From positions 144,224-208,223 of the forward strand of contig JACTAT010000303.1 in assembly GCA_014526335.1 (NCBI GenBank): DNA of 64,000 nucleotides, in the 5' to 3' direction. Each line of letters begins with the position of its first letter. The first letter of the stretch is position 1. The notes under the pieces are model-generated. The model saw nothing but the letters and a program-made list of their open reading frames with translations. It had not been told where the DNA came from and did not search any database. This DNA is from Chrysaora quinquecirrha (taxonomy: Eukaryota; Cnidaria; Scyphozoa; Semaeostomeae; Pelagiidae). This document shows, one piece after another, positions 13,801 through 25,344 of the stretch. The translations under genes and the position numbers were made by a program.

Positions 13801-16368
13801 TCTTGGAACTATAATAGTCTCAAAAGAGGTCAAAAAATAAGGAACTTTAGGAACTAGGCATTGAGCTAGGATCTTTATAAAAAAAAGCGTGTAAATTCTT
13901 TGAGATTTTGAGCCTGAGATCCCTTCAAACTTTGGGAACTATTCATACAGGGGTTGAAGGTTTACAAAAACTTGTTAATAATTCAGTTTGGCCTCCTTCC
14001 TCATCCCGTGAATAGATTGATTCGGTAGAGTTTTAATTTCTCCAAATCAAAAGATATCAAATGTTTGATGCAAAAATAGTATAAAGCTCCCAAAATTTAG
14101 TTTAGGCTCAAAGTTTTACTTTCTCGGCGCTTGTATTATCAACTTTACGAGCATTCAAAGTTCATGATTTTACAAGGGCTTAGACCCAGTGTGTGTAAAA
14201 CTCTCACTATAGTCAATGTTCATTTTTTGCAGCCAAAGACTTTATAGAATCAGGAAGTTTGAATGCTTACAATATTAAGAATACATGTGCTAGGACAGCA
14301 AAAATCTGTACTTAAACTAAATTTTGGATATGCTTTATACAATTTAAGCATTGAAAACTTGATGTCTTACAATTTCAGTGCTGTTGGTCATTTACCAAAT
14401 AGTTCTATTAAAATTGATTAAGGCTGGTGTGTTTAGTAACTTTTACAATCTGAAATTGTTGCAAGGGGGCAGCAGGTTGTTAGAAATATCATATTTTTTT
14501 GGAAAAAGGCTGTACTAGCACCGCATAGTATTAGCCTAGTAGTAGTCTATCTAGCCTTGTAGTAAACTGGGGTAATTTGGGACGAAATGCTACTTATTTG
14601 ATCTATATTTAGACTAAAAAGCTACGATAAAACCAACCAAATGATCTTTTTATACATTTGAGACTTGGACTTTCAGATATAAAAAAGGAAAATATTAAAT
14701 TTCTTAATTCACTGGTATTAGTTTGAATGGCACTATCCCAAATTACCCCAGCCATAGGAGTTTTGTTGGCAATTTAGTATGCTCAAATTTGATCTTTCCA
14801 GAAAAGGGGTTTCATTGTAACGAATGAGTTAAAGTTTTGTATCTAGTTGAAATTATAAGGTGCAAATTTATTCAACACAAGTTTAAGATTTAGTGCTATG
14901 TCCCATATCCCATTTTGCAAATTAATCTAAAATTATCCCAAATTTACAAAGTATCAATTTCAGAACTGATTTGCATGTTAATCTGATGCTTATTTGTAGG
15001 GCGATTTGATAGAATTTTAATTTTCTCCAAATCAAAAGATATTGAGTTTTTTATGCAAAAATCATAGAAAGCATCCAAAATTTGGTCTAAGTACAAATGT
15101 CTGCTGTCCTAGCACTTGTATTCTTAATATTATAAGCATTCAAACTTACAGATTCTATAAAGCCAGGTTCACACCAGTGAGATAAGAATATTCTCACTGA
15201 CTTTTCAGTGAGAAAATCAGTGGGATTTAATATCAAAATGTATTGATATTAATCTCACTGATAATCTCACTGCACAATGGAAAATCACTAATCCACTGGC
15301 GTCATCACCAATTTCCCCTTCTGGAGCAACAATTTTTGTTCAGAAACATACTAACTTGCTACTTTTCATGAAAATTGGAAACTTTAGTGTAGAAGCATCA
15401 GAAAGTATGGTAGGAAAATAGTCATGGAGAACTAAGACAGATCATTTCAACAAAGGGATTGTTAGAAGAACCGAAAATAGTGAAATTGGCGAATTTTGAT
15501 CTTTCATAAAATCATTCGTAAGTTGTGCTTCTAGGCAGTAGAATTACATCCACAAGCATCTGAAGCAAGAATAGCAGCAAAAATACCTTGAACAAATGAT
15601 TTCTGGTGGTGTAAACTAGGCTTCAAGGTTTTGACCACAAAAATGAAGTAGGTGAACATTTTACATCCCTGGGTCTGAGCCTGAGAGCCCTTGTAAAATT
15701 GGAACTTTCAACAATGATAATATCAGCACTGAGAAAGTTTGCACCTGGACTAAATTTTAGGTGCTTCATACGAAAAACTGCATCAAAAACTTGATATCTT
15801 TTTTAATTGGAGAAATTAAAATTCAACCGTGTACTTCCTTGGGTTTGGAGCTTCTTCTTGCAATGGAATATTTACATTTTCTCCACTTCAACTGAATATT
15901 CTCGAAGGTCAGATGTTTCTTAGTTCCAATTTTTCAACAAAATGCTTTTGACTGATGGCGTTTGACAAGGGTGATAGCTGCAAATGGCGGGCAGTTGTGA
16001 CGTGCGGGGCGCGGGTGTTTGTGAATGTCCGTGTCCAAGAAAACATGCTGAAAGAGCACCTCGGAAAAAACTCATGAGCTCTTTCGATATATGCTTACAT
16101 TAATAGGTAGGTGCTGTATACGATCAGGTGCTGTATACGATTAGTTGCGTCAAATTGCTTCTACCTCTTCCTTGCAAAAACATTGCCGTTTATTCAACCT
16201 TCAAAATTTGATACGGCGAGGGCCTAAACGTAAAGCAAGTTCACAACTTTTCAAACTTACCCAGAAAAGCGTCGTGAAAGTGAATAGGGCATACTTGAGA
16301 TAGACGTTAACTTTGCTAGGTGGACGATCTGTTTCATCAGGGGCAGTTATTGGTCGATTTAATTCCAT
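7886..16368 (-). CDS. TspanC8-type tetraspanin, complete, eight exons
   Basis: Eight minus-strand exons join in phase 0: 16261-16368, 12284-12469, 11063-11137, 10259-10354, 9355-9468, 9140-9187, 8109-8225 and 7886-7969 (stop TGA), giving 275 residues. TM1 lies around residues 25-50, TM2 at 67-85 with the tetraspanin motif FCGCVGALREN, TM3 at 99-121 and TM4 around 232-258. The large extracellular loop has CCG at 158-160, YFSC, CGVPWSCC, QCGY and a last Cys at 222: eight cysteines in all. That pattern, with CGVP-SCC and QCGY, is known from TSPAN5/14/15/17/33. Those proteins bind the metalloprotease ADAM10 and control its exit from the ER and its substrate choice. I chose the Met at 16368 because the residues upstream lack another ATG in frame. 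The assignment is strong; which paralogue is not resolved. Confidence 0.93.
9940..10250. other. Open intronic stretch, possible old repeat
   Basis: A minus-strand frame of about 99 codons lies in the tetraspanin intron between the exons at 9355 and 10259. It has no recognised motif. It may be a decayed repeat. Confidence 0.25.
13487..13893. mobile_element. Small TIR element, TA target site
   Basis: The ends are TACACGCTGTTTTTTTATAA and, reversed on the right, TTTATAAAAAAAAGCGTGTA. The TA at each edge is consistent with a TA duplication. Internal text such as TATAAGGAACC recurs, and a related partial copy is at 25185-25340. It lies in tetraspanin intron 1. Confidence 0.55.
14567..14751. mobile_element. 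185-bp MITE with CTGGGGTAATTTGGGA ends
   Basis: Perfect 16-base terminal inverted repeats: CTGGGGTAATTTGGGA on the left and TCCCAAATTACCCCAG on the right. It is non-coding and nested among the four-copy repeats of tetraspanin intron 1. Confidence 0.65.
15163..15310. repeat. Short AGTGAGA inverted-repeat cluster
   Basis: CACCAGTGAGAT and several TCTCACTGA/TCAGTGAGA words form nested hairpins, with TATTGATATTAATCTCACTG beside them. It could be the end of a MITE. Confidence 0.4.
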
Positions 16369-17583
16369 TACCGGGAAGTTCTTCTTTTGCAAATAGAAGT
16401 TTTGGGCTCACAACAAAAAATATCTTCGCAGCTTCTGCATTCAGATATTCCATTCAATTCACTTTCTCTAACAAAAGTGTCATTATCATATCATTACGAT
16501 CATCCCTTTACGCATGCGTGGACATAATTACAGTGAAATGACTCATTCACATTGACCAGCGACCACATTGACAAGTTTTGTGAACTGGTCAGGGGCTCAG
16601 ACCAAGATTAACTCTATAAGTGTAAGAGGCGCTTCAGTCATAGCATTTTTTAACTGTTCACCAAAATTTTCACCCAGGACAAAAAAATTTAGAAAACTGG
16701 GCGACAAGGCACGAGGAAAACTCACAGGCAGAACGAAGATAAAAACCAACAATAGATCTATACACTCTTTTTTTTTATAAGAATAAAGTTTATAAGAATA
16801 TTGAGGCTCAGAATCATCCAATTTTTAAGAATATTGTTGTTGGGTATTTTACTAATGACTCCCTGTGTTCGGGGCGTGGACATTTCAGTAGATAGAAAAG
16901 ACTTGCTGCGTAATAAAAAAGTATTCGCGTAACGTAGTCGTTGAGAGACAGCATTCTGCATTCATAGCATTATCGTTCCTAGCATTCTCGTTCACGTATC
17001 ATCAATATATTTTTCAGCCTTTATGTATATAGTTAATTTTGTTCTTAATTTCATAGTTTATATATAGCCTATCACGTTTTCTGTCGTTTTGCCCATCTTC
17101 GTGAACTGGAGACTTTCAGTGTTATTTTCACAAGCCGTTAGTCAAAAAGAAACAACACTAGATCCGCGCCTGGGTTTTGTCGCCCAGTGAAAAATCCTCA
17201 AAAATGCTATGGCTTCAGTACTCATAATAAAGGTATGCTTGGCAGAACGAGGTACAAAGAAAAACGCCTCATTACATTTTCTCTATCTCACCAATCAGTT
17301 ACATTTACAGAGATAAATCAAGTCTACAGTCTACTTTACATTGCGTTATATTGGTATTTATAACCTATGTACACGTGATTACTAATTGCATACTGTGCAC
17401 ATGATGTTGACGTTACAATCCTGTTACATTAGTACTGGGGGTGGGCGTTTTTCGCCCCCCCCCCCCTACCAAACAATCTATTGTAGCATAAAGACGAAGG
17501 CATTCTTAAGAAGAAAACTTGCTGACTATCACTAAAATTAAATATTCTACATGATGACATAAAGACTGGTATAATTAAATTAG
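16369..17583. other. Upstream flank of the tetraspanin gene, no gene seen
   Basis: This stretch holds the 5' flank of the minus-strand tetraspanin. Short open frames show no domain. A C-run lies at 17454-17466. I could not place a promoter element with confidence. Confidence 0.35.
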
Positions 17584-17944
17584 TAGTCCGGTGGCCAAAT
17601 GCGAAATTCAAGGATGACCTTGACATCGAGTACATATGGGTTTTAATTTTATTTTCTGTTTAATGGTCATAGATGACTCGAAAAAGCGAAACTTGCCCCT
17701 CGCAAGTGTTGGACAATTTTCCTTATGACCTGCCGAAGATGAGTCATGTCTAAGGTAAAAAATTCATCGAAAAAGTTTTATAAATTGTCAAACCATGGTC
17801 TTGTTTGGTCTCATTCGAATGGATATTAACTCTCAATTCCCAATAGTATCAAGATTAGTCTCCGCATATATAGATCAAACATATTGCTCAAGAAATTTGA
17901 CTTTTATAAACAAAAATCCAAAAGTAAATGTTGAATTAAAATGC

Positions 17945-18727
17945 TCTTTGAAGAAGTATCGTTAGTTAGTTAGCGTAGCTTGTTTGTTAGTAAGTTAGCT
18001 AGTTAACTTTGGAAGATAGTAAGTTAGCTAGTTAGTAAGTCGGTTAGCAAATTAGATAGTTTGTTAGCTTTATTATTAGATTTATTAGTCTTATCGCTAG
18101 TTAGTTACGTAGTTACTTACTTGGTTAGTTAGTTAGCTAGTTAGTTAGTTAATTAGTAAGTTAGTTATTCAGCTGGTTAGTTACTTAAGTAGCATAGCTT
18201 GTAAATTAGTCAGTTTGTTAGTTAGCTGCTTTAGAAGATTTGAAGTTAGTTAGTAAATTACTTTATTAGTTAGCTAGTTAGATAGGCAATTAGCTAGATA
18301 GTTGTTATTCAGTTAGTTAGTTAATTAGTTAGTTAGTTAGTTAGTTAGTTAGTCGGTTAGTTAGTTAGTCAGTCAGTTAGTTAGTTAGTTAGTCAGTTAG
18401 TTAGTTAGTTAGTTATTTTGTTATTTAATTAGTTAGTTACTGAAGTAGCATAGATTGTAAGTTAAACAGTTTGTTAGCTAGCTATTTTAGAATATTGTAA
18501 GTCAGTTAGTCAATTAGTTCGTTAGCTACTTTAGAAGATAGTAAGGTGGCTAGTAAGTTACTTTGTTAGTTAGCTAGCTAGTTAGGTAACTACTAGCTAG
18601 AAAGGTGTTATTTAGTTAGTAAGTTAGTTAGCTAGTTAATAAGTTAATTAGTTAGTTAGTTAGTTAGTTAGTTAGCTAGTTAGTTAGTTAGTTAGTTAGT
18701 TATTTAGTTAGTTATTTAGTTAGTTAT

Positions 18728-18758
<31 letters not shown>

Positions 18759-18795
18759 CTTAGTTAGTTATTTAGTTAGTTATTTAGCTAGTTAT

Positions 18796-18844
<49 letters not shown>

Positions 18845-19736
18845 AATTTTGTTATTTAGTTATTTAGTTAGTAAGTTAGTTAGCTAGTTAGTTACTTAGT
18901 TAGTTATTTAGTTAGTTATTTAGCTAGTTATTTCGTTAGTTAGTTAGTTGGTTAGTTACTTAATTAGAATAGCTTGTAAGTTAGTGAGTTAGTTTGTCAG
19001 CTACTTTAGAAGATAGTAAGTAAGTTAGTAAGTTAATTTGCTAGTTAGCTACTTAGCTAGATAGTTTTCAGTTAGTTAGTTAGTTAGTTAGTTAATTAGT
19101 AAGTTAGTTATTTAGTTAGCTAGTTAGTTAATAAGTTTGTTTGCCAGATTGTTAGTTAGTTGCTAGCTAACTAGCTAACACAACCAATTAACTTAATTAA
19201 TCTTATTAACTTAAAAACAAACAAACTAATTACCTAACAAGCTAGCTAACTGAGTAAATAACTAACTAACTAACTAGCTAACTAACTAGCTAACTTACTA
19301 TTTTCTAATTTAGCTAACTTACTAACTGAGTAACGTGCGAGCTATGCTAACTAACAAACTGACTAACTGACAAACTAGTTACCTAACTAACTAACTACCC
19401 TTTCTAACTAAGTAACTCACCCACTTAATATCTTCAAAAGTACCTAAATAATTATTTGACTAACTTACAAGCTATGCTAGCCAACTAACTAACTGACTAA
19501 CTAACTAAGTAACTAACTAAGTATCCAACTAACTAACTAACTAATTAACTATCTAAGTAAATAACAAAATAGCTCATTACCTAACTAACTCACTAACTAA
19601 TTAGATGATTAGACTCACTAATTAGATAATTAGATTATTAGATAATTAGACTCACTAACTTACTTACTATTATAGTATCTTTCAAAGTAGGTTACTAACT
19701 AACTTACTAACTTACAAGCTATGCTAACTAACTAAC
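17945..19736. repeat. (TTAG)n then (CTAA)n block, left arm
   Basis: About 1.2 kb dominated by TTAG tetranucleotides, with variants such as TTAGC and TTAAG, switches near 19160 to about 0.57 kb dominated by CTAA, its reverse complement. The block could fold into a long imperfect hairpin. Interspersed words such as GCATAGCTTGTAAGTTAGTC suggest a higher-order unit. Confidence 0.9.
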
Positions 19737-19793
19737 AAAAGATAATTTTCAAAAAACTTTTTTCTTAGCTTTTCTTTTTTGATTTTTATTTAG

Positions 19794-20101
19794 ACACCCA
19801 GAGAAGAGCACAGTCAAATAGAAGAGTTATGATATATTCATTTGCATTGATGTTCGTGTTTGTCTGCTGTGTTCTTCCATTTGCTATCGATCAGCTTGAT
19901 CCTTTTAAAGATTTCGATACAGCGATATGGTTCAACAGAATCAGCCTTTTGGTTTTCTCTTGCAATCCACTGTTTGATTCAATACTTTACTTTTTTATCA
20001 CGTTTTGCCGTTCAAGGAACATGCCTTTAGGAAGCAATAAAGTCAAGCAAACCAATGTAACAAGATCAGAAGCTGAAAAAGCAAATTCCACAAGTCTTTA
20101 G
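19794..20101 (+). CDS. Rhodopsin-like GPCR, last exon (TM6-TM7)
   Basis: The exon follows the acceptor TTTATTTAG and enters with two bases of a split codon. It encodes the end of intracellular loop 3 (RRAQSNRRVM), TM6 with CCVLPF in the place of the usual CWLP motif, extracellular loop 3, and TM7 with CNPLFDSILYFF, a variant of NPxxY. A hydrophilic tail of about 35 residues ends at TAG. This is the C-terminal third of a family A GPCR. No TM1-TM5 exon was found upstream in the window. The acceptor abuts the truncated end of the fold-back repeat, so it is either a host exon invaded by the element or a captured fragment. The ligand class cannot be told. Confidence 0.7.
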
Positions 20102-20385
20102 AATAGCTTAGAATACAGCTAAATCGAAAAACCACAGACCTGGCACAAGTCAAAACTTAACATCCACTTAACATCCTCCTCGTCTTTGTTGATTCGATTC
20201 ATGCTGAAATCTGGATGTGAAGTGGTACCTTGATTAAGATCGATCATTTCTCTTAAGCTCCGTACACATGAGGATCGATAATCAGCAGTTATATAGTACC
20301 TTACAACACAACCTAAATTGAAACAATAAAAATAGGAATAAGAATTGACTACAAAGATGTCTGGATTGTATGTAGTAATGCTTAA

Positions 20386-21090
20386 TCAATATTTACTAGA
20401 TTCACCTTTCTGTTCCTCCAGAAGATTGGGTGTCTTTTTCGCAGTCTCCTCTATTGTCTGGTCTAAGGGTACTTTTCCAAATCTATTCTGATCACTCATC
20501 TGCGTTGAAAACCCACCAGCTTTGAGGTATTGCTCAACTGCAGGATGTGTCGTGGACAGACTTTTCATGTTTCGGGGATACCAAGGTAGATATCGTGTAT
20601 AACTGGTATGGTCATACGCAAAGCCCCACGGAATGGTTTCTTCGATCGAAGTCAGATGCAAAATCCAATCATCCTCTCTAGATGCCCTTATAAGATTCCG
20701 CAGCGCGGTAACCAGATCTATGTATGTCATCCAAAACTGAGACATAGTCCCATTTTGGCATCTAAGAGCATCTATGTATTGCTGAAACAGAACATCGACA
20801 TGAGCAAGAGACTCACTCTCGAGAATGGTTTGATACATCTCAATATCTAACGTCATCCGCAGATGAAAGGAACTGTTCCAATATGTCTCTCTTTGATTCA
20901 TCACATGTTTCAATCCGAGAAATGAAGTCTTCCCAGATAAATCTCATGCAGGATTCATGCATTCTTCACGGTTATATTGCTTACCACCTAGAACACCATT
21001 GACTGATCCCTCTGCTATCACGCTAGATTTAATGCATATGTCTCTCAGACCTGCATCACCAAATCGTTTTCCAATGATGGCAAGCAGCGT
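20386..21090 (-). pseudogene. Fragment of an uncharacterised animal protein
   Basis: A 175-codon minus-strand frame includes PWGFAYDHTSYTRYLPWYP and KVPLDQTIEETAKK. Another frame just upstream (20944-21090) reads LLAIIGKRFGDAGLRDICI and then KQYNR. From memory these belong in one order in large proteins that are multicopy in cnidarian and other invertebrate genomes, so the copy looks frame-shifted near 20925. It is cut at its N-terminal side by the fold-back repeat at about 21092 and truncated after the position of QTIEETAKK. Function is unknown; association with a mobile element is possible but unproven. Confidence 0.5.
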
Positions 21091-21344
21091 GCATGTTGGG
21101 CAAATTATTTTATGACGTCCCGAAGATGCGTCATGCCCAAGGTTAAACATTCATCGAAAAATGTTTATGAATTGTCAAGGTATTGTTTGGTCTCATTCGA
21201 ATGGAAATTGACACTAGATTCCAAATAGAGTATTAATGTTAGTCTCCGCATATATAGATCAAAATATATTGCTCAAGACATTTGACTTTTGTAAACAAAA
21301 ATCAAAAAGTAAATGTTACATTAAAAATTTTCTTTGAAAAATTA

Positions 21345-23190
21345 TCGTTAGCTGGCTAGTTAACTTTGCAAGATAGTAAGTTAGTAAGTAAATAAGTAAA
21401 TAAATTAGTTAGTTAGTTAGTTAAACTTAGTTTTTGTTAGTTTGTTAGGTAATTAGTTAGTTTGTTAGTCAGTTAGTTATTTAGTTAGTTAGTTACTTAA
21501 GTAGCATAGCTTGTGAGTTAGTCAGTTTGTTGGTTAGCTGCTTTAGAAGATTTTAAGTTAGGTAATATATTAGTTTGTTAGTTAGCTAGTTAGTTAGGTT
21601 TTAGTTAGTCAGTAAGTTACTTAGTTAGCATAGCTTGTCAATTAACCAGTTAGTTCGTTAGCAAGACTTTAGCGAGATGGTAAGTCAGTTAGAAAGTTAC
21701 TTTAATTACTTAGCTAACTAGTTAGCTACTAATTTAGGTAACTAGCTAGATAATTGTTGTTAGTTAGTTAGTTAATTAGTTAATTAGCAAGTGGGTTAGT
21801 AAGTTAGTAAGTAAGTCAGTTAGTTAGCTAGTTAGTTAGCTATTTAGTTAGTTAGTTAGCTAGTTAGTTTGGTAACTATCTAGATAGTTGTTAGTTAGTT
21901 AATTAGTTAGCTAGGTTTTTAGTTAGTCAGTAAGTTACTTAGTTAGCATAGCTTGTGAATTAGTCAGTTGGTTCGTTACTTTAGAAGATGGTAAGTCAGT
22001 TAGAAAGTACTTTAATAGTTACCAAGTCAGTTAGGTAACTAGCTAGATAATTGTTAGTTAGTCAGTTAATTAGTTAATTAGCTAGTGAGTTAGTCAGTAA
22101 GTTAGTAAGTCAGTTAGTTATTTAGTTAGTTAGTTAGTTAGTTAAATAGTCTGTTTGTTAGTTAGCTATTTTAGAATGTTGTAAGTCAGTTCGTTAGCTA
22201 CTTTAGAAGATAGTAAGGTTTTTAGTAAGTTACCTTGATAGTTAGCTAGTCAGTTTGGTAACTATCTAGATAGTTGTTAGTTAGTTAGTTAGCTAGTTAG
22301 ATAGATAGTTATTTAGTTAGTTAGTTAGTTGGTTAATTAGTTAATTAGGTAGTAAGTTAGTTACTTCCTTAGCTAGTTAGTTAGTTAGTGAGTTAGTCAG
22401 TAAACTATCTCGTTAGGTAATTTGTTTGTTAGTTTTTAAGTTAATAAGATAGATTGTTAGCTGCTTTAGTTAGTTAGCTAGTTAGCTAGGTTCTTAGCTA
22501 CATAGCTTGCTAGTTGGTTAGTTTGTTAGTTAGCTTGTTTATTAGTTGGTTAGTTAGTTAGTTAATTAGTTATTTGGTTAGTTAGTTAATTAACTAACTA
22601 ACTACAATGCCTGCCAGAATTAGTTTGAACGCTCTTAACTAAGTAGTCTTAACTAAGTAACTTACTAACTAACTAACTTATCATCTAAGTAACTAAATAA
22701 CTTGCTTACTAACTTACTATCTTCCAAGGTAACTAACTGACTAACTAACTAACTAACGTAATAACTAGCTTAATAACTAACTTACTATCTTCCAAATTAG
22801 CTAACTAAATAACTGAGTAACGTGTAAGCTATGCTAACAAACAAACTGACCAACCGACAAACTAGTTTTCTAACTAACTAACTACCCTTTCTAACTAAGT
22901 AACTAACCAACTTAATATCTTCAAAAGTAGCTAACTAATTACCTGATTAACTTACAATCTATGCTAGCTAACTAACTAACTAACTAAGTGACTAACTAAC
23001 TAAGTAACTAACTAACTATCTAACTAATTAACACATTAATTAACTATCTAACAAGATAACAAAACAAATTAATTACATAGCTTACTCACTAACTAATTAA
23101 ATAACTTGCCAGCTTGCTTACTATTTTAGCATCTTCACAAGTAGCTAACTAACTAAGTTACAAGCTCTGTTAACTAACTAACTAAAGATA
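21345..23190. repeat. (TTAG)n then (CTAA)n block, right arm
   Basis: The same organisation as the left arm: about 1.25 kb of TTAG-rich sequence, then about 0.6 kb of CTAA-rich sequence. The flanking segments are homologous to those of the left block. Confidence 0.9.
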
Positions 23191-24224
23191 ATTTTTCAAA
23201 GAACGTTTTTCTTAGCTTTTCTGTTTTGATTTTTTTTTAATCAGATGTCTTGAGCAATATCTTCGGAATCTTAATTTGGAACTAAGTATTCGGAATCTAC
23301 AGTCAATTTCCATTCGAGTGAGACCAAACAATACCACTTTGTGACAATTCATAAAAATATTTCGATGAATTTTTTACCTAGGACAAGACGCATCTTCGAC
23401 AGGTCATAAAAAATTTGCCCAACATTTGGAAGGAGCAAGTTAGGCTTGTTCGAGTCTTCTATGACCATATAAACAGAAAATAAAATAAAAACCCATATGT
23501 ACTCAATGTCAAGGTCATCTCAGCTTGCCACCGGACTATAGTCACGTGACCACAAGATGCCCATATTTGGAAGGCAGTCACAAATAAATTTATATTTCTA
23601 CTTATACATATTTGGTTGAATGGCCAATCAGAACATTACATACACCAATCAACTCGTCTAATGAAGGGCTTTCATATGATATGTAATTTGTTTACTTTAT
23701 TTCTTATTTATTAACTATCATATGTATGACGTCATACTTCTTTATGACGTCATAAATATTAAAATTTTGGTAAAAATTTTCGAAAAATGCTTTGGTCACA
23801 AGAAGCAAACTTTGAGCAACAAGAAAATATACAATTATGGTTATTTCCATGTCTATCATTGGAATAATAAGCGTTGATTTAAGTGTATCCAACAAGAAGT
23901 AAAAACTGATGATTAAGTGATTATTTGTAGAAAAAAATTCTGATTTCTTGAAAATTTGGGAATATTGCCTAGAATGCCATTACCTTTTCAAGCAAAAATA
24001 TTTTGCACTGCTTTAGAACCATATTTCAAAATAAAAAAAAGCTCTTTTTAAGAAAAAGCTATTAAATCACTAAATCACAAAAAATGTGTTGCCTAGCAAC
24101 ATGTCACGTGACTAATTAAATTTAAAAGCTATATTTAGAATGCCCATTTCCAGGAGATACTTTATACCAAGTTTGGTTATCCTACCATGTCTAATTTCGG
24201 AGATAACTAGGGAGGGCGAAAAAT

Positions 24225-24400
24225 GGCCCCCAGTATAAAGTTGATCCAAAATACCCCAGTACAGATAGGTTTAAGAGCCTGGCCAGACTGGCCAGACTAC
24301 ATTCTTGGACAAAATATTGGCAAAATTCATACTGTGCAATGAATTTCAGGGCCAAAAACCCGCCCATATGGGCGGCGCATACCCGTACCCAAATTATACT
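24225..24400. repeat. Dispersed repeat, copy 2
   Basis: Shares CCCATATGGGCGG and CCGTACCCAAATTATAC with the segment at 3025-3425. It ends directly at the TA where a Tigger-like element begins. Confidence 0.5.
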
Positions 24401-24401
24401 A

Positions 24402-25144
24402 CAGTTGACATCCGCTATCTCAACTGCCCGCTATCTCGAACATTCGCTATCTCGAACGATTTCCCAGTTCCCCTCGTTTTTATATGAGAGTTTATATAGA
24501 AAAATCATCTGCTATCTCGAATTCCGTTACCTCGAACATTCGCTCTCTTGAACCATATTCGATTTCCCATGGAGGAAAAACTGTTCTTTCTGCTGAACTG
24601 GATAAAGAGACAGGCTGAAAATATGCTAATAAGTTCGTCAGCAGGAATGACAGCAGTCAGGTAATATGCTACCCATGTTAACAGTAGATGAGGCTCAGAA
24701 GCCACGATGGATTGCCAGTACCAGAGTGTGACCATGCTGCTGTCAGAAGGAACAGTTTGACTGATGCTCCCGCTGATGCTTGACAAGAAATTCCTGGCAA
24801 AAAATAGCCTTTATCGTTTATAACTGTCTTGCCCACCGAAAGGTATGCCCATGTCAATAATGTATGTATGTTTTTAGCACATTAAGAAGGTTGCTGCATC
24901 ATCATTATCTCAAGTTAAACAATATTGTAGGAATGAAGCAGATGACCCTGAACTCCTATTTGCAAAATAACTGACTTGTTTGATGAAATTTGGGATCAAT
25001 AACCCTGCATGTTAATAGGGGTTCCTTTTCTGACTAAAAAACTATAATTTTTAATATTTATATGGGCATCCGTTACTTTTAACACTCGCTATCTCGAGCA
25101 AATTCCAGTTTCCCTTGAGGGTCCGAGATAGCGGATGTCAACTG
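24402..25144. mobile_element. Tigger/pogo-like non-autonomous element 1
   Basis: The terminal inverted repeats begin CAGTTGACATCCGCTATCTC and end GAGATAGCGGATGTCAACTG, flanked by TA on both sides as in the Tc1/mariner superfamily. Subterminal repeats of CGCTATCTCGAAC occur several times. At 743 bp it carries no recognisable transposase. Family placement rests on the CAGTTGAC terminus and the repeated TCTCGAA words. Confidence 0.75.
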
Positions 25145-25184
25145 TATATACCTCCTCCTTCCGACAGAAGATCATACTACATGC

Positions 25185-25340
25185 AGTTTTTTTTATAAGC
25201 AACCGCTTATAAGCAACCAAGATGTAGAAGGCTTAAAAGCTTTAGCAACGTATAGCACCACAGGAAAAAAACCGAAGCAACTTTTAATATTTTTGATAAT
25301 GTGTATCACTGCAAGCAATCGAGGATTGATCAACATGGAA
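25185..25340. repeat. Partial copy of the 13487-13893 element family
   Basis: Shares the order TTTTTTTATAAG, AACC, ATGTAGAAGGC and a TTTTTGATAATG/TATCACTGCAAGCAATC region with the element in tetraspanin intron 1. It lies between two Tigger-like copies. Confidence 0.5.
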
Positions 25341-25344
25341 GCTA

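Larger units (their letters stand above)
14030..15835. repeat. Four-copy direct and inverted 150-bp repeat
   Basis: A unit containing TTTTCTCCAAATCAAAAGAT and, further on, CTTGTATT and GCATTCAAA appears at about 14030-14195 and 15010-15165 in one orientation. It appears at about 14215-14400 and 15660-15835 in the opposite one. The arrangement of two head-to-head pairs suggests duplicated fold-back ends of an element family in tetraspanin intron 1. Confidence 0.55.
17584..23538. mobile_element. Fold-back element pair with tetranucleotide arms
   Basis: The outer tips are inverted copies: TAGTCCGGTGGC at 17584 and GCCACCGGACTA ending at 23538, each flanked by TAG (a TA or TAG target site). About 350 bases inward continue as inverted copies, with shared stretches such as GAGTACATATGGG and CATTCGAATGGA. 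The left arm is tip, subterminal segment, (TTAG)n, (CTAA)n and a truncated inverted subterminal segment ending at 19793. The right arm starts at about 21092 without its own tip, repeats the same order and ends with a full inverted tip. Between the arms are a GPCR exon and a broken minus-strand frame. Drosophila FB/Galileo elements also have long arms of tandem repeats. No transposase was identified. Confidence 0.65.

Noticed and set aside
19160..23190. Telomere-like TTAG repeats
   Set aside because: The unit is a tetranucleotide, not a known TTAGG or TTAGGG telomere repeat. It is imperfect, switches strand, and is bounded by fold-back element sequence.
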